In this document: in pieces, positions 18,409 through 30,527 of the stretch | Position numbering within the stretch: position 1 is the stretch's first letter | Layout of the letters: every line of letters starts with the position of its first letter | DNA from: Isoetes taiwanensis | Taxonomy: Eukaryota; Streptophyta; Lycopodiopsida; Isoetales; Isoetaceae | Length of the DNA: 64,000 nucleotides | NCBI GenBank assembly: GCA_021234155.1 | Contig: JAJEKV010000205.1 | Span: 1,595,501-1,659,500, forward strand | Direction: 5' to 3' | Program-made: the position numbers and the translations under genes | The notes under the pieces: model-generated | The model's input: only the letters and a program-made list of their open reading frames with translations | Database searches by the model: none | Told to the model about the DNA's origin: nothing

Positions 18409-20867
18409 TGTTGCCCCTTTTTGGGCAACATGGACCATCATGATACCTAGAGTTTCAAGATTGGAAGATACTTGTCAAAGTTTGGAAGACTTGTGGTTTC
18501 TTTTGAGGTTTCATCTTAAGTTACTTTCTCATCACTCATATGGTAAGAGTTAGTGCTATTTTGATCCTGCTAGAGTTTGGAAGAAATTGGTTCAAGTTTG
18601 GAAGACCCTTGGGATCTTGGTTGTATAGCCTGATTCTTTCCTTTGAGGAAGTTTTCTAGTTACATTCTTATTTCTTGAAGACCAGGCAAAGAATATTGCA
18701 AGCTATACAAGGAGTCATTACCATGTTGCTCATATTCACTCATATGAAACTAAATGGAGTTGCACCCATGATTTGAAAGTCACACATATGAAGATGCACT
18801 TAGAAGTGGAATTGCTCTTATTTTGGCCTTGAAGATTGGAAGACCTTTTTAGAAGTTTGGAAGACCCTAGGGCCTTGAGCAAAGTTATGTTCATCATAAG
18901 GTATGATTTGAGCTTTTGAGATATGATCATGTGCTCTGTGGGTTCCAGCCTTCATCCATTTCATCCATCCTACATCCACCTTCCTTTCATTTTTTTATAT
19001 ACCTCATTTTCACCCCTGTCATGCCTTCTTTCATTACCTCACTACCTATATTTTATTGGCCTCACCTCCACTTGTGAATTGCTCTCAAGAGATCATGAAA
19101 AACCTCAAGAGCAAAGAAGCTTGAATTTTACCTTCATTCTATCACCCTAAATCCTACCATAGCCTTTTTTTTCCTATTTTTCCACCCTTTTCCTATGATT
19201 TTTTTCACCATTTCCAAGGTTGAAAATTCATTGACCATGGTCAAAATGGCCAAAATTTCAAGTATCTCAATTTGACCTCGAAAACACTCTAGATTTGAAG
19301 CTTGGCAAAAATAGCTAGGTTGGCCTTTTCAAAATTCAAAAAGACATGGGAAACCCCTCAAATATCATTTCTTGGGATGCGTGCCAAAAAAATAAAAAAC
19401 CTATTCTAGCCTATCTACCCTATCTAATTTTGCATAGTTCCAGGTCACCCCCCCCATTTTTCCACGTGGCAGCAGGGCGTGGGGGCCAGACACGGGCTGG
19501 GTGTCCCCTCTGCGTGGCACGCAAATTTAATAGCTGCTCTGCATTATTCCTTATATACCTTAGCCGCCAGACTCGTTTGTGCCTGTGGGATATATAAGCC
19601 CTTGAGAATTTTTGATAAACCCTAAGAAATAGAGGAAACCGCTAAACCGCCAATTGGTGCCTAAAACCTGATTGAATCCCGCCAATTTCCGCCCGAAATT
19701 AGTTCCTAAACCTTTTCCGAAACCCCTGGAACCCTTTGTGGCACTTGATTGATAGAAACTTGCTCAGATTAGGCCGGAAATCATTGAACCGAGCTGGTTT
19801 TTGGGAAGGACAGTTTTTAATCTGGGAATACAGATCATTTTTTCTACCCCCTGGGAGATATACCCGTGATCTGGGCGATTTCTATATTCCTGATATTCTA
19901 TTGATCCGTTTCTACCTCAAATTCTCGCTAATCCCGCTTTCGAGATTGAAGATTGACTGTATTTTGATTGAAGACCGACTCTGTTGTGACTTATTTGACA
20001 TCAAAACTCCTACTGCTACTCAAATTATCTTATTATTTTCTCTTTCTGATAATTTTTGGGTTTTCAGAAGTTGACAATGCCTTGGGATCTGTTCTCAAGC
20101 ATTATCCTGGGTATTACTTGCTGAGAATTCTAAACTCCTGTGATATCTTATGATTTGAATGCATATTCATTGCCTGGACAAATAGTGTTTCCATCTTCTT
20201 TTTGTTTCAAGTTGTTCTGCCTGTCTAAACTAATAGAAACCAGATATTTAAAGTAGAATCCAAATTAATAGTCGTGTCCCATTCTTTAAAAGGTTTGAGT
20301 ATTGCTTATATGCAAAGAAAACAAAGAAAAAATAGTTTTTTCCATAACTGTCATAAACTGTGACAGAAATCGAGACTTTGGCCCATCTCAGTAAATATCA
20401 TAGTGTTTGCTTGTCAAGAAAACCTTATGCACATGATCTAGAGTTTATTTTGAAGCTGTTTATACAAATTCCAACTCAAGATTCATCACCAAACTATATT
20501 TGCAAATTTTGGCTCTCTGTTTTGGCATTGACCAATTTTTGACTGAACTTTGACATTGATTTTCTTGGTCTTCCCTATCCAAATCGAGACGGACTTTCAC
20601 CAAGTAGTTCCCTCTACTTGTCTATAACTCATACCAAAACCAAAACTCAAAAATCTTAAAGGGCGTGGATCTGCAAGATTGATTTTTTGCTCGACAGCTT
20701 TTTTCTCGCCGGGGGATTTGAGTGATTTTGACAAAACCAGCATTTGAAATTGAGTTCTTTTGCTTTATATGATTAAGGATTGATCACCCTAAGTGATCTG
20801 GAGGTCCTGACCAGTTTGTTTACACTTCCTTTGAGGTTAGGCTAAAATTCCAGGTTTTAGGCTAACA
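18409..20867 (+). repeat. Guest array LTR 1 (2459 bp)
   Basis: It starts TGTTGCCCC and ends GGCTAACA. Its first 22 bases form a hairpin, with TGTTGCCC and GGGCAACA as arms. TTTGGAAGA-type motifs recur in U3, and a TATA box (TATATAAG near 19591) precedes AAACCCTAAGAAATAG. It differs from LTR 2 and LTR 3 mostly at CAG/CTG-type sites. Confidence 0.93.
19591..19598 (+). promoter_or_regulatory. TATA box in guest LTR 1
   Basis: TATATAAG is preceded by GTGCCTGTGGGA and followed about 20-30 bp on by AAACCCTAAG. LTR 3 has the same box near 38817. LTR 2 reads TATATCGC here, a difference that may be a base-call artefact. Confidence 0.6.
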
Positions 20868-20870
20868 TTT

Positions 20871-20887
20871 TGGAGGTCCTACCGAGA
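20871..20887 (+). other. Primer binding site, probable tRNA-Gln (copy 1)
   Basis: TGGAGGTCCTACCGAGA begins three bases after the LTR end. Its complement, TCTCGGTAGGACCTCCA, fits the 3' end of a plant tRNA-Gln including CCA. This differs from the tRNA-Met site of the host chromovirus. Confidence 0.75.
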
Positions 20888-20910
20888 TTTTTACCTGGAA
20901 ATTGAACTCA

Positions 20911-22303
20911 ATGGCACCAAGGAAGATTTCAGAGTCTGCTGAACCACTCGAGGAGACAAATCAACCAGATTTGGTAGGAGTAAGCATGAGAGTGGCTACC
21001 AGATCTACCACTAATGCTACAAATACTCCCAACTTGCCTATTCCTCCACCAGCTCCTCTCTATCAGTCTACAAATATTACAAATATTTCCTCTGTGCCCT
21101 CTTCTTCACAAATTCATAAACTTTTTGAACCAGATCAACCTGCTCAGTCTGTTCCTCCATCAGCACCTTATCATTTTGAGTTGACTATACCTGTTTCCCC
21201 CCCTTGCTATGATTCTTCCATGAATGCCAACCATTTTCTAAAAAACTTTGAAGACTATTATGAAGAACATGGGAGAAAGAAGGGTTCGTGTTCATGAATT
21301 CATCAAATGCATGAAGGGTGATGAGGCCAGATCTTGGCTCGATTTTGAGCTGTCTATAGGTACCAAAGGGGATGAATTGGAACACAAGTTTCTATCAAGG
21401 TTTGGTAAGGCTACTTCACCCCAGGATCTTGTCTTTGAACTCAACTCATTTTCCATTAGACCTGGTGAGAGTGTAAAGCAGTATGTGGAGAGATTTAATT
21501 CTTATTTGCTAGTGTGTAACAGGAATCAGGTTACTCATCCAACATTGCACCTAGTTGCTTCCTTTATCAGAGGTTTGATGTCTAGACCTAGGATCTATAG
21601 GAAGTTATTAAAATTACAAAAATTTGGTGAGTTGGATTCTATCCATAAAACATTTGTAAAGGCTGTAGATCTGGCAGAACTATTAAGCTATCTTCCTGAT
21701 GAAGAGATCAGAGATCCATTTTATCCTCCTCATCATGGAACTGAACATGATTTACATTTTGCTAATGCTGCTCCTGTTTATGCAGTACAAAAAGAGAAGA
21801 AGAAGTCCAAGGCTGAAGAATTGGATCCTCATGTTTCAGAGATGAAATCTGAGATCAGTAAAGTGTCTGAGGCACTTTTGGAAGTTACCAAACAACTTAC
21901 TGAATTAAAAAACAGTAAAGATGCCCCACCTCCTGAATGCACAAACTGTGGTAAACCTTACCATAGAGCTGAGCAGTGTTTTGCAAGGCAATGTCCTAAG
22001 TGTCATAGAAGAGGTCACTTTGGTAGAGAATGTCCTGTTTGCTCTTTTTGCAAGGAAATAGGTCATGAGGAGAAGTATTGCAGTGTTAAGGCTTATTTTG
22101 AAAAACAAGATAAAGGTAAACAAATGTCAAATATAAGTTTTATTGAGACTTGTGCAGGAGAACAGGAAGAGCAAGATGTTATGGTTGTGCAGACACGTGC
22201 CAGAGCTCATCCAAATGCATCTACAGGTTCTGTTCCACCTCATAAGGTAACATTTCAATCAGATCCTCAGAATATAGCTCCTCCTCCCTGCTCAAAGGTA
22301 TAA
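20911..22303 (+). CDS. Guest element 1 gag polyprotein
   Basis: The start at 20911 (MAPRKISESAEP) follows the primer site by 23 bp. A proline/serine-rich leader is followed by the capsid region (EARSWLDFELSIGTKGDELE, FIRGLMSRPRIYRKLLKLQK). A lysine-rich coiled segment and three CCHC zinc knuckles follow: CTNCGKPYHRAEQC, CPKCHRRGHFGREC and CSFCKEIGHEEKYC (21940-22082). One frame shift near 21290 breaks the first part. The same place is intact in copy 2, so the gene was functional recently. Three knuckles is more than the one or two usual in gypsy gag. Confidence 0.9.
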
Positions 22304-22476
22304 AACAGAAAGATTTCGAAGTTGGATGAATTTGAATTACTTATGAAAAATTCTAAGGTTACTGCGTGGATTTATTAACTCACGAGAATTGCACCATCAT
22401 ACAGGGAAAAGTTGATCAAAAGCACTCCGGATATTGAAGAGGTTGCTGCTGAAACCGCAACAATATTTCGCGGGCT

Positions 22477-25400
22477 TTGCCTGAGCAAACTGAAGATCCA
22501 GGTGCTTTTACTTGTAGTGCTACTATAGGAACTTCCCATCTAGACAAAGTTTTGCTGGATGGAGGTTCTTCTCTTAATGTTATGCCTTATCATGTTATGA
22601 AGGCACTGGATCTCAAGGTAGAAGATAATACTTCCATTGTTCTAAAATCTTTTTCAAATGCTAAAGTTGTGCCTAAGGGAATAGTAAGAAATGTATCTGT
22701 GAATACAGGGGGAATCATTGTCTTTGGCCACATTTGTGGTTGTTGATTTTGAAAATGTTAATCAAGCTAATATCTATGATCTATTATTAGGAAGGAGATG
22801 GATGAAAACAGTGGATGCCAGACCTGTATGGTCTGAAGGCACTTGCACCATTTCCAATGGAGCAACTTCTGTCAAACTGGCAAACAAAACTGATCCATCT
22901 GCTAACATTAGGTTCATAGATGTGGACATACTACAGGAAGAAGATTTGGGTGTTTACAATTTAGGGCCGGATGCTAGTATACATGAAGAGGTTGTCAACT
23001 TTGCTTACATGCATGTTGAATCTCCTGATCTGAAGGCAAAAAAGCCTATCTCTGGTTTGATGGAGGTATGTCAAAAAAACTGGGGATTGCTTCTTCTGCT
23101 GCTATTTTGAAGGATGCAGATTTTAAGTTGATGACTAAGATAGGGAGAATTCACCCTAATATTTCTTCTAATGCAGCAGAATACAAAGCCCTCATTGCAG
23201 GTTTACAAGAAGCAAGGTGTATGAGTATTTCTCATATTGTTATTTATGGAGACTCACAACTTGTTTGTAGACAAATCTTGGGAGAATATCGAACTAAACA
23301 TCAAGACATGGAGGATCTGAGTGCTCAAGCCAGAATTATTAACTTTTTTTGATCATTGGGAGATTTTACATATTCCTAGATCTAAAAATTTTGAAGCTGA
23401 CTCATTGTGCAGAAAAACCCTTATGGAGTATTTGTCTGAAGGAGCTATTCAAGAGGATGTCTTAGATGAAGAGGAGCTTTCCCAATTCCATCCCATCTTA
23501 ACTATCAACCTAGCACAAGAGGAATCACTTAAAGAGCTTGAAGTGCATAAAGGAGGTATATCTAGGACCCTGCATATGGGAGACTTATATAATGAAGGTG
23601 ATCAAGGTAAAATGGTTGAGTTATTTGAGGATTGGGTGGATGTTTTTGCTTGGGAGTATTCAGAACTGAAAGGGGTTGATAAAAAAATTTGTGAGTTTGA
23701 AATTAAGGTTCGAGAAGATGCCAAACCTGTTATGCAGAAGTTGAGAAGAATTAATTCTTCACTTTTGGATCTTATCAAACAAGAATTATTTTAAAATGCA
23801 GGAATCAGGATTGATAGTTGACATTGTGAACCCCTCTTGGGTTTCTTGTATTGTTCCAGTTCTAAAAAAGAATGGTTCCTTAAGAATATGTGTGGATTAT
23901 AGAGATCTAAATAAAGCTACTGTTAAAGATTGTTACCCTTTGCCTTTTTTGGAAGAAATCCTTTATGCAGTGGCTGGTAAGTCTATGTACTCATTTTTGG
24001 ATGGTTTCTCTGGTTTTAATCAGATTAGCATCAAAAAGGAAGATCAGTCTAAGACATCCTTCATTACTCCATGGGGAACTTATGCAATGAAAAGGATGCC
24101 TTTTGGCTTAATGAATGCCCCTGCCACATTTCAGAGAGCCATGGATACTGTCTTTGCAAACATGACTCCTGAGCAATTCAGAGTTTATCTGGATGATTTA
24201 TGCTTAGGTAATCGATACAAGTGATCATATTTCAGAGCTAACAAGAATATTTACATTGTGCGCATAAACCGAGTTAATCTAAACCCAAAGAAGTGCATCT
24301 TTTTGGCATCCAAAGGCCAGCTCTTAGGCCATGAGGTTTTTCGCTAAAGGCCTTCAAGTAGTCAAGAGAAGATCATAGCTTTAAAAAAGCTTCAAACACC
24401 CGTGACAATTAAAGAAGTCAAGGGATTTATGGGAATGACCTCTTTCTTAAGAGTGTATGTGCCTAATTTCTCTCACCTTATTAGTCCTATCTCTAAGTTG
24501 ACTAGAGTAGGCCAAGTTAGTAAAAAGAGAAAGTAAATATAGGCCTGTTGTTTGACCGATGAGTGAAAAAGCTTTTTTGCAGATCATAGAGGCCATTTGC
24601 CATTCTACACTTTTTAAAAACTCCAGACCTTTCCTTACCATTTAAAGTTTACATAACTATCACTAAAAAGGCTCTTTGGAGTTGCCATTTTGCGTGATAG
24701 ACACCCTATTGCTTTTGCAAGCAAACAATGGTCTCAAACTGGAAGAGAAGTATGCTAAGATAGAAAGGAGTGCTTTGCTCTCATCATTTTTTGATCGAGA
24801 GACGTGGTCATCTTTTACAAAAATCCCAAGCCACCATCTACATGCAGCAGAACCCCATGCCTTTTTTGTATGGTAAGAAATTAGAAAAACCTAAGCTTCA
24901 TAGGTGGGCTTGTAGGCTTCAATCTTATGATTTAAAGGTAAAGGTTATTCATGTATTGAACAACCCGAAGTTTATACCACTCACGCTTGCCTACTTTGAA
25001 CATGAGGAGGTGGTACAAGAAGAAGAAATGACTAACCTTGTTGTAAATGAGCAGGACGTGTCAACTATGCCAGCTCAAGGTTGGCAACAACCTATCAGGA
25101 GATTCCTTCAGTATCAAGAGATACCTTTGAATTTTCAAAAGCCAAGCTTACAAGTTTAAGTTAAAATGTTTGACTTACTCATTGGTTGGTGACATCTTGT
25201 GCAAGGTAAATAGGGATGGTGTACTCTTAAGATGTGTTGATGAAGATGAAGCTGCCCTGGTACTTGCTGAAAATCATAAAGGTGTTTGTGGTGGTCATTT
25301 TGCAGCAGATACAACCGCCAAAAAATATTAAGGTCCTGGTTATTTCTGGCCTCATTTATTTAGAGATTGCTATGATGTCATAAAAACTTGCCACCAATGC

Positions 25401-26363
25401 CGGATTTTTGGTAAGAAAATTTTGCATCCCGCCCCTCTCATCGAATTGTGTCCCTGTGCCCATTTCAAGTTTGGGGGCTAGATTATGTTGGCCCTATAAA
25501 TCCCTCATCTTCTGCTTCAAAGATGAATACATTGTTGTGGCTACAGATTTATTTACCAAATGGTCGAAGCAAAGACCCTTTGAGAAAAGCAAATGCATAT
25601 ACCATCGCTAGGTTTTTGCATGAAAACATTTGTTCTAGATTTGGGATCCCTTTCAAAATTTTGACTGATAGAGGCTCTACTTTTATTAATGAGGTTATTC
25701 AAATTCTTGTCTCAAGCCTCAAGATCAGACATGTGAAAAGCTCAGCCTATTACCCTCAAGGAAATGGTCAAGCTGAGTCCACTAACAAAGTGCTTAAGGG
25801 TATTTTTAAAAAACAGTTTGCCAAAACCAAAAGATTGGCATTTGAAATTATATGATGCTCTTTGGGCTCATAGAATCACTGCTAAAACTGCCACTAATGC
25901 TTCTCCCTTCAGTTTGGTTTATGGTGTTGAAGCAGTTATTCCTGTTGAGTTGGAGATCCCCTCTTTGAGGATGGCACTCAAGTTGGATTTGGAGTTTACT
26001 GAGGCATTACAACACAGGTATGAGGTTTTACTAAAGTTGGATGAGGATAGATTTGGTGCAGAAAACTTCAATCTACTTAAGAAGGCTAGGAGTGCAGCAG
26101 CTTTTAAAGCAGCTCACAAGCTCCAGGATAAATTTGCTCCATTGGAACTCGTGCTCAAATGGGATGCTGCAAATGAAGGTAAGTTGTCTAAATTTGAAAA
26201 TCCTTGGGAAGGCCCTTACCAGATTGTAAGAGAAGCTGGCTGTTCATCTTATTGGCTTAAGGATCTCAAAACAGGTTTGGAATTACCCAATCCTACAAAT
26301 ATTCAGCATTTGAAAAGATATTGGCCTCAACATGCATGTTTAGGCCTTTTTGCTCCTATATGA
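22477..26363 (+). CDS. Guest element 1 pol (PR, archaeal-type RNase H, RT, RNase H, IN), frame-broken
   Basis: The domains occur in an unusual order. Protease comes first (LLDGGSSLNVMPYHVMK, near 22552), then an RNase H of the archaeal/RVT_3 type (23066-23430) with AEYKALIAGL, IYGDSQLV and NFEADSL. Reverse transcriptase runs from VLKKNGSLRICVDYRDLNKA (near 23856) to YLDDLCLG (near 24187). A second, gypsy RNase H (24560-24960) and an integrase with zinc finger CHQCRIF-type and DDE core (25250-26363) follow. There is no chromodomain. Frame shifts sit mainly where copy 2 reads CTG or CAG, so at least some are likely errors. The C-terminus ends PQHACLGLFAPI. Confidence 0.88.
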
Positions 26364-28017
26364 ACATCTATTTTAACTTAAAGTAGGTTAATTGCTGTTG
26401 GAAGTTGGAGATTTAAAATTCTTTTGATTGATTTTGTTTATTTCCTTGAGGCTTAAGCTGTAGATTTTGGTTGGTTGGAATTGCTAAATTGTTTCCGATT
26501 AGTTGTACTCAAGTTTCTTTATACTTGTGCCATCAAGACCATTTTTCCTTTGAGGTGAACTAATTGTGTGTTCTGTTTGAAGCAGAAATATTTTTTCAAG
26601 ATCAGACATTTTCAAAAAGAGCAAGAGAAAATTCTATTCATCAAAAAAGGTACACAAGTTACAAAAGAGAGGATCCTCTCATAGAAAACCAATGCTATCA
26701 GCATTTCCTGAAGGGATAGTAGGAATCTTGTCTGAAGGAGATCCATCTGCAGCATCTAAGAGATTGTTATATCTGGTAAAAAAATTGTCCATGGTACCAA
26801 ACACATAATGATCTTCACTCCAGAGATTCTCTTTCAGGAATTTGAAATGCATCTCTTTTATCATGAGAAGCATCAAGGAACCATAGCTATCTGCTAGCAT
26901 CCTGTGGGAGTAGTATAACTGCCTATACCGCCAAATTGAGCATCCGTCGCCTCATGATGATGCTTACACAAAAGTAGTGCATATGTAGCATCCGAATGCA
27001 TTCCCTTGTAAGAATTCCGCCCACGAGAGCCTTTGTGTTCGATGCACATGCAAAGGTCTTTGCTAGTTTCTCTTGATAAGTCTTTTGCCCAAGGAAACAC
27101 TCCATGGCGAGGTGATCATGGTTCATGTCTTTTTTGTAGAGTTCCTTTTCGGAGTCAGGGTAGTTTTGGTCAACATTTTTGCCTTCCCATATACACGCCT
27201 TTAAAATGCATGTGCACCGAGTAAATTTCCACGAGGAAGAGGTTCTTCATTAATTAAAACATTGTCCCATTCTCAGATCGTATATGCAATTCTTGCACAT
27301 GTGTCCGATTACACCATAAGGAATAGGTACTCCTGTAGCTGGATCAAGCTCAGGAAGCACTCCAAAATTGCTCGGATCAGCTGTTACATTGTCCCAGATA
27401 GGTGTATGGTAAGAAAAAGGAGCCATGATCGGCAAGGGAGGTCGAAGTTTTTTACGAGCACGAAAGCGGAGGAGGAGCAAATTAGGGTTCGAGCTTTCGA
27501 TGGTTTGAATTTTTGGTGTGAAGGTTTGAATTTTTAGTTTGAAATACATTCAATGGTTGTATGAGCCAAATTTCTTGAATAGTAGAAGTTTAGTTAAATA
27601 GGGTAGAGATTTGCTATGCTTTAACAATTTTGAGTGTTGTCATTTCAGGTCCATTTGCTCATTACTCTTATTTGTCTTAAGTTGGCCTCTTTCCATCTAG
27701 CCCTTGCTTCCATATGAAATTTTCAGAGTGCTAATCCTACATTGTTACTCATCCCTTTATTTGGCACTCATGCTAATTTGATTATCATTGTCATATGCAG
27801 GTTCATCCACTTCTTCTCCATATTCAATTGCCTTGAGTTGTCCTACCCTCCATTTGATCTTATTTTCTTATCACTCTCTCCATTACCTTATACTCTGCCT
27901 CATATTTCCCACCACTGCAGAGTAATTCTATTCCCTCCACCACTTGTTGATATTTTGAAGACCTTCAGTTAGCATTTCTTTCCTTTGAGGCTGAGGGGAC
28001 CAGCCTCATTCTTTCCT
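26364..28017. other. Guest element 1 3' region between pol and LTR 2
   Basis: About 1.65 kb lacks plus-strand genes. Its first half carries antisense open frames (see the separate entry). The second half (27550-28017) is T-rich noncoding DNA ending in the purine-rich tract next to LTR 2. Confidence 0.7.
26679..27549 (-). CDS. Antisense ORF(s) of guest element 1, frame-broken
   Basis: On the minus strand, pieces read MAPFSYHTPIWDNVTADPSN (start near 27426), HDHLAMECFLGQKTYQEKLA (near 27110), and YGSLMLLMIKEMHFKFLKEN with YVFGTMDNFFTRYNNLLDAA (26679-26900). The same pieces recur at 36390-37045 in copy 2. They run head-on toward pol and fit the position of the antisense ORFs described in Tat-lineage gypsy elements such as Grande. 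No domain is recognisable, and the pieces are joined only across frame shifts or introns. Confidence 0.55.
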
Positions 28018-28026
28018 TTGAGGAGA
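28018..28026 (+). other. Purine-rich tract before LTR 2
   Basis: TTGAGGAGA abuts the TGTTG of LTR 2 and recurs before LTR 3 (37629-37637). It is short for a polypurine tract, but its position fits plus-strand priming. Confidence 0.5.
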
Positions 28027-30484
28027 TGTTGCCCCTTTTTGGGCAACATGGACCATCATGATACCTAGAGTTTCAAGATTGGAAGATACTTGTCAAAGTT
28101 TGGAAGACTTGTGGTTTCTTTTGAGGTTTCATCTTAAGTTACTTTCTCATCACTCATATGGTAAGAGTTAGTGCTATTTTGATCCTGCTAGAGTTTGGAA
28201 GAAATTGGTTCAAGTTTGGAAGACCCTTGGGATCTTGGTTGTATAGCCTGATTCTTTCCTTTGAGGAAGTTTTCTAGTTACATTCTTATTTCTTGAAGAC
28301 CAGGCAAAGAATATTGCAAGCTATACAAGGAGTCATTACCATGTTGCTCATATTCACTCATATGAAACTAAATGGAGTTGCACCCATGATTTGAAAGTCA
28401 CACATATGAAGATGCACTTAGAAGTGGAATTGCTCTTATTTTGGCCTTGAAGATTGGAAGACCTTTTTAGAAGTTTGGAAGACCCTAGGGCCTTGAGCAA
28501 AGTTATGTTCATCATAAGGTATGATTTGAGCTTTTGAGATATGATCATGTGCTACAGGGGTTCCAGCCTTCATCCATTTCATCCATCCTACATCCACCTT
28601 CCTTTCATTTTTTTATATACCTCATTTTCACCCCTGTCATGCCTTCTTTCATTACCTCACTACCTATATTTTATTGGCCTCACCTCCACTTGTGAATTGC
28701 TCTCAAGAGATCATGAAAAACCTCAAGAGCAAAGAAGCTTGAATTTTACCTTCATTCTATCACCCTAAATCCTACCATAGCCTTTTTTTTTCCTATTTTT
28801 CCACCCTTTTCCTATGATTTTTTTTTTTCACCATTTCCAAGGTTGAAAATTCATTGACCATGGTCAAAATGGCCAAAATTTCAAGTATCTCAATTTGACC
28901 TGAAAACACTCTAGATTTGAAGCTTGGCAAAAAATAGCTAGGTTGGCCTTTTCAAAATTCAAAAAAGACATGGGAAACCCCTCAAATATCATTTCTTGGG
29001 ATGCGTGCCAAAAAAATAAAAAACCTATTCTAGCCTATCTACCCTATCTAATTTTGCATAGTTCCAGGTCACCCCCCCCATTTTTCCACGTGGCGTAGGC
29101 GTGGGGGCGGTTACAAGGGTGGGTGTCCCCTCAAGTGGGCACGAAATTTAATAGCTGCTCTGCATTATTCCTTATATACCTTAGCCGCCAGACTCGTTTG
29201 TGCCTGTGGGATATATCGCCCTTGAGAATTTTTGATAAACCCTAAGAAATAGAGGAACCTGCTAAATCCGGCCAATTCGTGCCTAAACCTGATTGAATCC
29301 CGCCAATTTCCGCCCAAATTAGTTCCTAAACCTTTTCCAAACCCCTGGAACCCTTTGTGGCACTTGATTGATAGAAACTTGCTCAGATTAGGGCCGGAAA
29401 TCATTGAACCGAAAGCTGGTTTTGGGAAGGACATTTTTAACTGGGAATCTGAGATCATTTTTTTTTACCCCCTCGGAGATATACCTCTCGTGATCCGGGC
29501 GATTTCTATATTCCCGATATTCTATTGATCCGTTTCTACCTCAAATTACGCTAATCCTCGCCGAGATTGAAGATTTCAGTATTTTGATTGAAGACCGACT
29601 TCTGTTGTGACTTATTTGACATCAAAACTCCCTTTTGCTACTCAAATTATCTTATTATTTTCTCTTTTCGATAATTTTGGGTTTTGAAGTTGACAATGCC
29701 TTGGGATCTGTTCTCAAGCATTATCCTGGGTATTACTTGCTGAGAATTCTAAACTCCTGTGATATCTTATGATTTGAATGCATATTCATTGCCTGGACAA
29801 ATAGTGTTTCCATCTTCTTTTGTTTCAAGTTGTTCTGCCTGTCTAAACTAATAGAAACCAGATATTTAAAGTAGAATCCAAATTAATAGTCGTGTCCCAT
29901 TCTTTAAAAGGTTTGAGTATTGCTTATATGCAAAGAAAACAAAGAAAAAATAGTTTTTTCCATAACTGTCATAAACTGTGACAGAAATCGAGACTTTGGC
30001 CCATCTCAGTAAATATCATAGTGTTTGCTTGTCAAGAAAACCTTATGCACATGATCTAGAGTTTATTTTGAAGCTGTTTATACAAATTCCAACTCAAGAT
30101 TCATCACCAAACTATATTTGCAAATTTTGGCTCTCTGTTTTGGCATTGACCAATTTTTGACTGAACTTTGACATTGATTTTCTTGGTCTTCCCCTATCCA
30201 AATCGAGACAGACTTTCACCAGTAGTTCCCTCTACTTGTCTATAACTCATACCAAAAACCAAAACTCAAAAATCTTAAAAGGCGTGGTTGCAAGATTGAT
30301 TTTTTGCTCGACAGGTTTTTTCTCGCCGGGGATTTGTAGTGATTTTGACAAAACCAGCATTTGAAATTGAGTTCTTTTGCTTTATATGATTAAGGATTGA
30401 TCACCCTAAGTGATCTGGAGGTCCTGACCAGTTTGTTTACACTTCCTTTGAGGTTAGGCTAAAATTCCAGGTTTTAGGCTAACA
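28027..30484 (+). repeat. Guest array LTR 2 (2458 bp), shared by both elements
   Basis: The same TGTTGCCCC start and GGCTAACA end as LTR 1. It serves as 3' LTR of the first internal region and 5' LTR of the second. No target duplication flanks it. Confidence 0.93.
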
Positions 30485-30487
30485 TTT

Positions 30488-30504
30488 TGGAGGTCCTACC
30501 GAGA
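30488..30504 (+). other. Primer binding site, probable tRNA-Gln (copy 2)
   Basis: TGGAGGTCCTACCGAGA lies three bases after LTR 2 and is identical to the first copy. Confidence 0.75.
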
Positions 30505-30527
30505 TTTTTACCTGGAAATTGAACTCA

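Noticed and set aside
18736-19150. Repeated 64- and 75-codon frames in the guest LTRs
   Set aside because: They recur only because the LTR recurs; no domain and they overlap the promoter region.
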